This document shows positions 6,619 through 9,193 of a stretch of 9,193 nucleotides of DNA, piece by piece (within the stretch, counting starts at the first letter, position 1; the number at the start of each line of letters is the position of its first letter). A program made the position numbers and the translations under genes. Source of the stretch: AA29 sp041481445 (GTDB taxonomy: Bacteria; Acidobacteriota; Vicinamibacteria; Fen-336). The notes beneath the pieces were generated by a model that searched no databases, was not told the DNA's origin, and saw only the letters and a program-made list of their open reading frames with translations. The stretch is taken from the NCBI GenBank assembly GCA_041481445.1, contig JBGPBV010000217.1, positions 1-9,193 on the forward strand. The letters are read 5' to 3'.

Positions 6619-7431
6619 ATGAAGAGCGTCCATGGCCTGCTGGCCAGCTGGCTTCCGCTCGTCGCGTATCTCGCGCTGCCGAACTGCAACGCCGTCGAGA
6701 CCGATCCCACCGACATCGGCCTGCGCCTGACCCGCAGCCATCCCGAGCTCCCGTACGTGCGGCCGTCGCCGCACGAATCGGTCTCGTCTGCGGTCGGCGG
6801 GGTCGACGGCGAGGTCAAGCTTTCATGGGGCTTGGGACCGCACGATCCCATCCCGACGTGGGTCGATTGGAGCCTCACCGTCGTCCCTCCGGACGCGGGC
6901 AGGGTCGAGTCCTTCGATATACCAGGGGCACAGGCCAGCCATGATCCGACCGCCCTCGACGGGACCACGACCGTGCGCTTCCACGCGACCCTCCAGGTCG
7001 ATCCGGCGTTCGAGGGAACCGTAGTCAGGGTCGCGGGCACGGCACGGGACGCAGAATCGCATCGCTTCGCAGAAGCGACGCTCGACATTCCGATCGCGGC
7101 GCGAGGGCCGGACTCCCAGCCGCCGATGCCGCCACGGCTCGAGGTGATCTGCCGGCGTGATCCCAGCGGGGGACAACCGCCGCTCACCGTTTCCTTCACC
7201 GCGAAGCCGGCCGGCTGCGCCCATTCCTGCTCGGTCACCTGGGATTTCGGCGACGACGCGGTGGGGGAAGGGTCCTCGGTCACCCACGTCTACGATCGGG
7301 CAGGGGAGTTCGAGGCGGTCGGCGTCGTCCACGACGGCGATGAGGTCGCCAACTGCAGCAAGACCGTCGTGGTGAAGCCTCCGGAACCCAAGCCCGGACC
7401 GTCGGGTACGCCGACCGTGCCTGGCCAGTAG
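6619..7431 (+). CDS. Secreted PKD-domain protein
   Basis: The 270 residues begin with a signal peptide (MKSVHGLLASWLPLVAYLALPNCNA, cleavage likely near residue 25). C23 does not sit in a lipobox, so it is probably not a lipoprotein. Residues about 45-162 look beta-rich (KLSWGLGP, DWSLTVVPPDAGRVESFDIP, RFHATLQVDPAFEGTVVRVAG) and may be an immunoglobulin-like domain; the family is not recognised. Residues 173-253 form a PKD domain: PPLTVSFTA, the hallmark TWDFGDD (207-213), VTHVYDRAGEFEAVGVV (221-237) and the last strand SKTVVVKP. Cysteines at 177, 200, 204 and 246 could form disulphides, which are uncommon in PKD domains. The tail is Pro/Gly-rich. PKD domains generally mediate protein or polysaccharide binding outside the cell. 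Codon use is less strict than in neighbours (for example GAT, CAT, TCA, TTG, GAA, ATA), a possible sign of transfer. It stands alone between two gene remnants. Confidence 0.88.
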   Translation: MKSVHGLLASWLPLVAYLALPNCNAVETDPTDIGLRLTRSHPELPYVRPSPHESVSSAVGGVDGEVKLSWGLGPHDPIPTWVDWSLTVVPPDAGRVESFDIPGAQASHDPTALDGTTTVRFHATLQVDPAFEGTVVRVAGTARDAESHRFAEATLDIPIAARGPDSQPPMPPRLEVICRRDPSGGQPPLTVSFTAKPAGCAHSCSVTWDFGDDAVGEGSSVTHVYDRAGEFEAVGVVHDGDEVANCSKTVVVKPPEPKPGPSGTPTVPGQ

Positions 7432-7452
7432 CCAGGAGAGGGATCGCGGAGA

Positions 7453-7671
7453 TCAGCCGCCGGGCGTCGGGCCCGCGCCCGGCACCGGCACCGTCTCCGT
7501 CGATCCCGCCGGCCGGAGCGCGCGCACGAGGACCACCGCCGTCCCCATCGTGATGGAATCGCCGTCCGCGAGCGGGGACGGCCGGTCGATCCGCCGGCCA
7601 CGGAGGAAGGTGCCGTTCGGTCGAAGGCCCACTCCCCGAACGCGCGCGCATCCACCGTCCCCGCCGGCATC
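7453..7671 (-). pseudogene. C-terminal half of an FHA domain, truncated gene
   Basis: A minus-strand frame of 72 codons ends in TGA (7455-7453). It reads PNGTFLRGRRI, then PLADGDSITMGTAVVLVRAL, matching the second half of forkhead-associated domains (S-x-NGTFLNGxRI ... LxDGDxIxLG). The third positions are almost all G or C. The frame is closed upstream by TAA (7674-7672), contains no ATG usable as a start for the domain, and lacks the conserved GR and SxxH motifs that bind phosphothreonine. In another frame just upstream, GDHLTVAGDGGK (about 7718-7683) resembles the strand after the SRxHA motif, so a frameshift plus degeneration is possible. The stop converges on the PKD gene, 21 bases from its stop. 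It is called non-functional because the binding face is absent; a sequencing error could also explain the broken frame. Confidence 0.65.
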
Positions 7672-7718
7672 TTAGCGGCTTTCCGCCGTCCCCGGCGACC
7701 GTAAGGTGATCCCCGACA

Positions 7719-7747
7719 TTGACGGTCCCCGGCCCCGGCGGTAGCGT
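7719..7747 (+). promoter_or_regulatory. Sigma-70-like promoter of the Sel1-repeat gene
   Basis: TTGACG (7719-7724) and TAGCGT (7742-7747) are separated by exactly 17 bases. The expected transcription start is near 7754, only about four bases before the ATG at 7758. There is no Shine-Dalgarno sequence (only GGCGGCGAG adjoins the ATG), so the message may be nearly leaderless. Confidence 0.5.
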
Positions 7748-7757
7748 TGGCGGCGAG

Positions 7758-9193
7758 ATGCGTCTCTGGCCGGCGTCGTTCGTCCTGGCCGGGCTCGTCC
7801 CGGCCGCGGGCCTGTGGGCGGCGCAGTCACCCGCGCCCGCCGCCCCCGCGACGGCGTCCGCCGCCATTGCCTTGGACGCCCTCAAGAAGAGCTGCGACAA
7901 GGGCAGCGCTGCCGACTGCCTGACCCTCGCCAATGCCTACAACAAGGGCGAGGGGGCGCCCCACGACGCCTCCAAGGCCTCCGGCTTCTACAAGAAGGCC
8001 TGCGACGGCGGGCAGGCGCGTGGCTGCTTCGAGCTGGCCGCGATGCACCTCTCGGGGCAGGGCGCGTCCAAGGACGTCAACCGCGGGATCACGCTGTTCC
8101 AGCGGGCCTGCGACCTCAAGGACGCCGAGGGCTGCATCCGCCTCGCCATGCTGTTCTACGACGGCAAGGACGTGCCCAAGGACCTCGGCCGCGCGGGCAC
8201 GCTCCTGACCGAGTCCTGCGACGGAGGGATCGCGCGCGCCTGCGTCGTCCTCGGCATCATGAACCGCGACGGGTCGGGAGTTCCCGCCGATCCCAAGCGC
8301 GCGGCCCAGCTCTTCCGGAAGGGATGCGACGGCGGGGATGCGGAAGGGTGCGGGGAAGCGGGCGTGGCCCTGGCCGGCGGGCGCGGGGTCGCGCGCGATG
8401 CCGCAGGGGCGGCCGCCCTGTTCGCCAAGGGCTGCGACGCCGGATCGATGTCCGGCTGCTACAACCTGGGCCTGGCCCACGAAAGCGGAGCCGGCGTGGC
8501 CCGCGACCCCGCCAAGGCGCTCGCGCTCTTCACGCGCGCCTGCGAGGCGCACCAGCCGGGGGCCTGCCACAGCCTGGGGCTGCTGACCAAGAACGGCACC
8601 GGCGTGCCCCGCGACCTCGCGCGCGCGGCGGCCCTGTTCAAGGAATCCTGCGACGGCAAGTTCGGCCCCGGCTGCTACGAGCTGGCCACCGCCTACTTCG
8701 GCGGCCGCGGCGTGGCCAGGGACTACTCGCAGGCGGGCATGACGTACCGCGCCGCCTGCAACGACGGCGACTTCCGCGGCTGCACGAGCCTCGGCGTGAT
8801 GTACGCCTCCGGCGGCCAGCTCGCCCAGGACCCCGTGCGCGCGTTCAAGCTCTTCCAGGAGGCCTGCGACAGCGGCGACATCAACGGCTGCGCCCGCCTG
8901 GGCCCCGTGTACGAGATGGCCCAGGGGACGGAGCGCGACATGGACAAGGCCCTCGCCGCCTACAAGAAGGCCTGCGACGGCGGCAACCAGCCGAGCTGCT
9001 ATCGGTACGGCCACCACCAGCGGCAGGGCGAGCACCTCCCCAAGGACGTCGCGCACGGGATCCAGTTGATGACTCAGGCCTGCAGCGGCGGCGTGGGCGA
9101 GGCCTGCTACGAGATGGGCCTGATGTACGAGAACGCCGAGGGAGTCCCGCGCGACCTCCAACGCGCGGTGGCGCTCTACAAGCAGGGCTGCGC
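7758..9193 (+). CDS. Secreted cysteine-rich Sel1-like repeat protein, partial
   Basis: This gene runs off the right edge with 478 codons visible and no stop. The start ATG begins a signal peptide (MRLWPASFVLAGLVPAAGLW, cleavage likely after AA at 21-22), followed by an Ala/Pro spacer to about residue 36. From C46 onward the whole protein is Sel1-like repeats of the form CDGGxxxGCxxLGxxYxxGxGVxxDxxKAxxLFxKA. Twelve complete 36-residue units are present and a thirteenth begins at C478. Each unit holds two cysteines spaced C-x7-C, the arrangement that forms one disulphide per repeat in Helicobacter Hcp proteins. Sel1 repeats form alpha-helical solenoids that scaffold protein-protein contacts. 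Export and the cysteine pairs point to an oxidising compartment (periplasm or outside). The partner and role are unknown; beta-lactamase-type activity reported for some Hcp proteins should not be assumed. The long open frame on the opposite strand is a codon-bias shadow. Confidence 0.93.
   Translation, partial: MRLWPASFVLAGLVPAAGLWAAQSPAPAAPATASAAIALDALKKSCDKGSAADCLTLANAYNKGEGAPHDASKASGFYKKACDGGQARGCFELAAMHLSGQGASKDVNRGITLFQRACDLKDAEGCIRLAMLFYDGKDVPKDLGRAGTLLTESCDGGIARACVVLGIMNRDGSGVPADPKRAAQLFRKGCDGGDAEGCGEAGVALAGGRGVARDAAGAAALFAKGCDAGSMSGCYNLGLAHESGAGVARDPAKALALFTRACEAHQPGACHSLGLLTKNGTGVPRDLARAAALFKESCDGKFGPGCYELATAYFGGRGVARDYSQAGMTYRAACNDGDFRGCTSLGVMYASGGQLAQDPVRAFKLFQEACDSGDINGCARLGPVYEMAQGTERDMDKALAAYKKACDGGNQPSCYRYGHHQRQGEHLPKDVAHGIQLMTQACSGGVGEACYEMGLMYENAEGVPRDLQRAVALYKQGC
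7893..9188 (+). repeat. Twelve tandem 108-base Sel1 repeat units
   Basis: Counting from each CD/CE/CN/CS cysteine to the next gives exactly 36 codons twelve times, without a single insertion or deletion. The units have diverged in sequence (for example CDLKDAEGC, CEAHQPGAC, CNDGDFRGC) but keep both cysteines, the central glycine and the D-x-x-x-A spacing. This indicates old duplication under structural constraint rather than recent expansion. Confidence 0.92.

Noticed and set aside
7675..7686. GCGG-CTTT-CCGC hairpin as a terminator for the FHA remnant or a neighbouring gene
   Set aside because: The stem is four base pairs with no U-tract, and it lies upstream of the remnant's reading direction.
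7827..9161. Minus-strand open frame of 444 codons across the Sel1 gene
   Set aside because: It mirrors the 108-base repeat of the plus-strand gene and encodes repetitive Ala/Gly/Val/His sequence; the plus strand has the signal peptide and conserved cysteines.

Overview
The window is GC-rich DNA (by eye about 70% G+C, with nearly all third codon positions G or C in the main genes). It comes from a Gram-negative-type bacterium with many secreted proteins. A propeller-type S9 peptidase, a stand-alone subtilisin, PKD and Sel1-repeat proteins, and gene remnants that look like FHA and kinase/propeller proteins together suggest an acidobacterium or a similar high-GC soil or sediment lineage. That placement is inference; the window holds no rRNA, tRNA or taxonomic marker gene.

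Region 1 (4273 down to 1, minus strand) is one tightly packed block of five genes. In order of transcription they are: a six-helix membrane protein, a winged-helix/DUF2071 fusion protein, a secreted S8 (subtilisin) peptidase, and two tandem secreted proteins that are paralogues of each other. The second paralogue starts inside the stop codon of the first and runs off the left edge. Gaps are 4, 5, 24 and minus 4 bases, so the block is very probably one transcript. Its logic could be a membrane sensor, a regulator-like ligand-binding protein, a protease and exported envelope proteins, but no substrate can be read from the sequence.

Region 2 (4274-6362) starts with a 76-base divergent intergenic region. 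From it, a complete secreted S9 family peptidase (acylaminoacyl-peptidase or dipeptidyl-peptidase type, beta-propeller plus alpha/beta hydrolase) is read on the plus strand. An exported subtilisin and an exported oligopeptidase flanking a shared control region would fit extracellular or periplasmic peptide breakdown.

Region 3 (6363-7757) looks rearranged. A secreted PKD-domain protein on the plus strand (6619-7431) has looser codon use than its neighbours. On each side lies the 3' end of a broken minus-strand gene: a 35-residue tail that resembles the C-terminus of propeller/kinase proteins (6381-6518), and the C-terminal half of an FHA phosphopeptide-binding domain (7453-7671). The PKD gene has a strong ribosome binding site preceded by a near-perfect hairpin whose 3' arm can also pair with that site.

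Region 4 (7758 to the right edge) is a secreted Sel1-repeat protein, cut by the window end. It has twelve complete, gap-free 36-residue repeats, each with a C-x7-C cysteine pair as in Helicobacter cysteine-rich (Hcp) proteins. A recognisable TTGACG-17-TAGCGT promoter lies almost on top of its start codon.

No mobile element genes, CRISPR arrays, RNA genes or convincing rho-independent terminators were seen.
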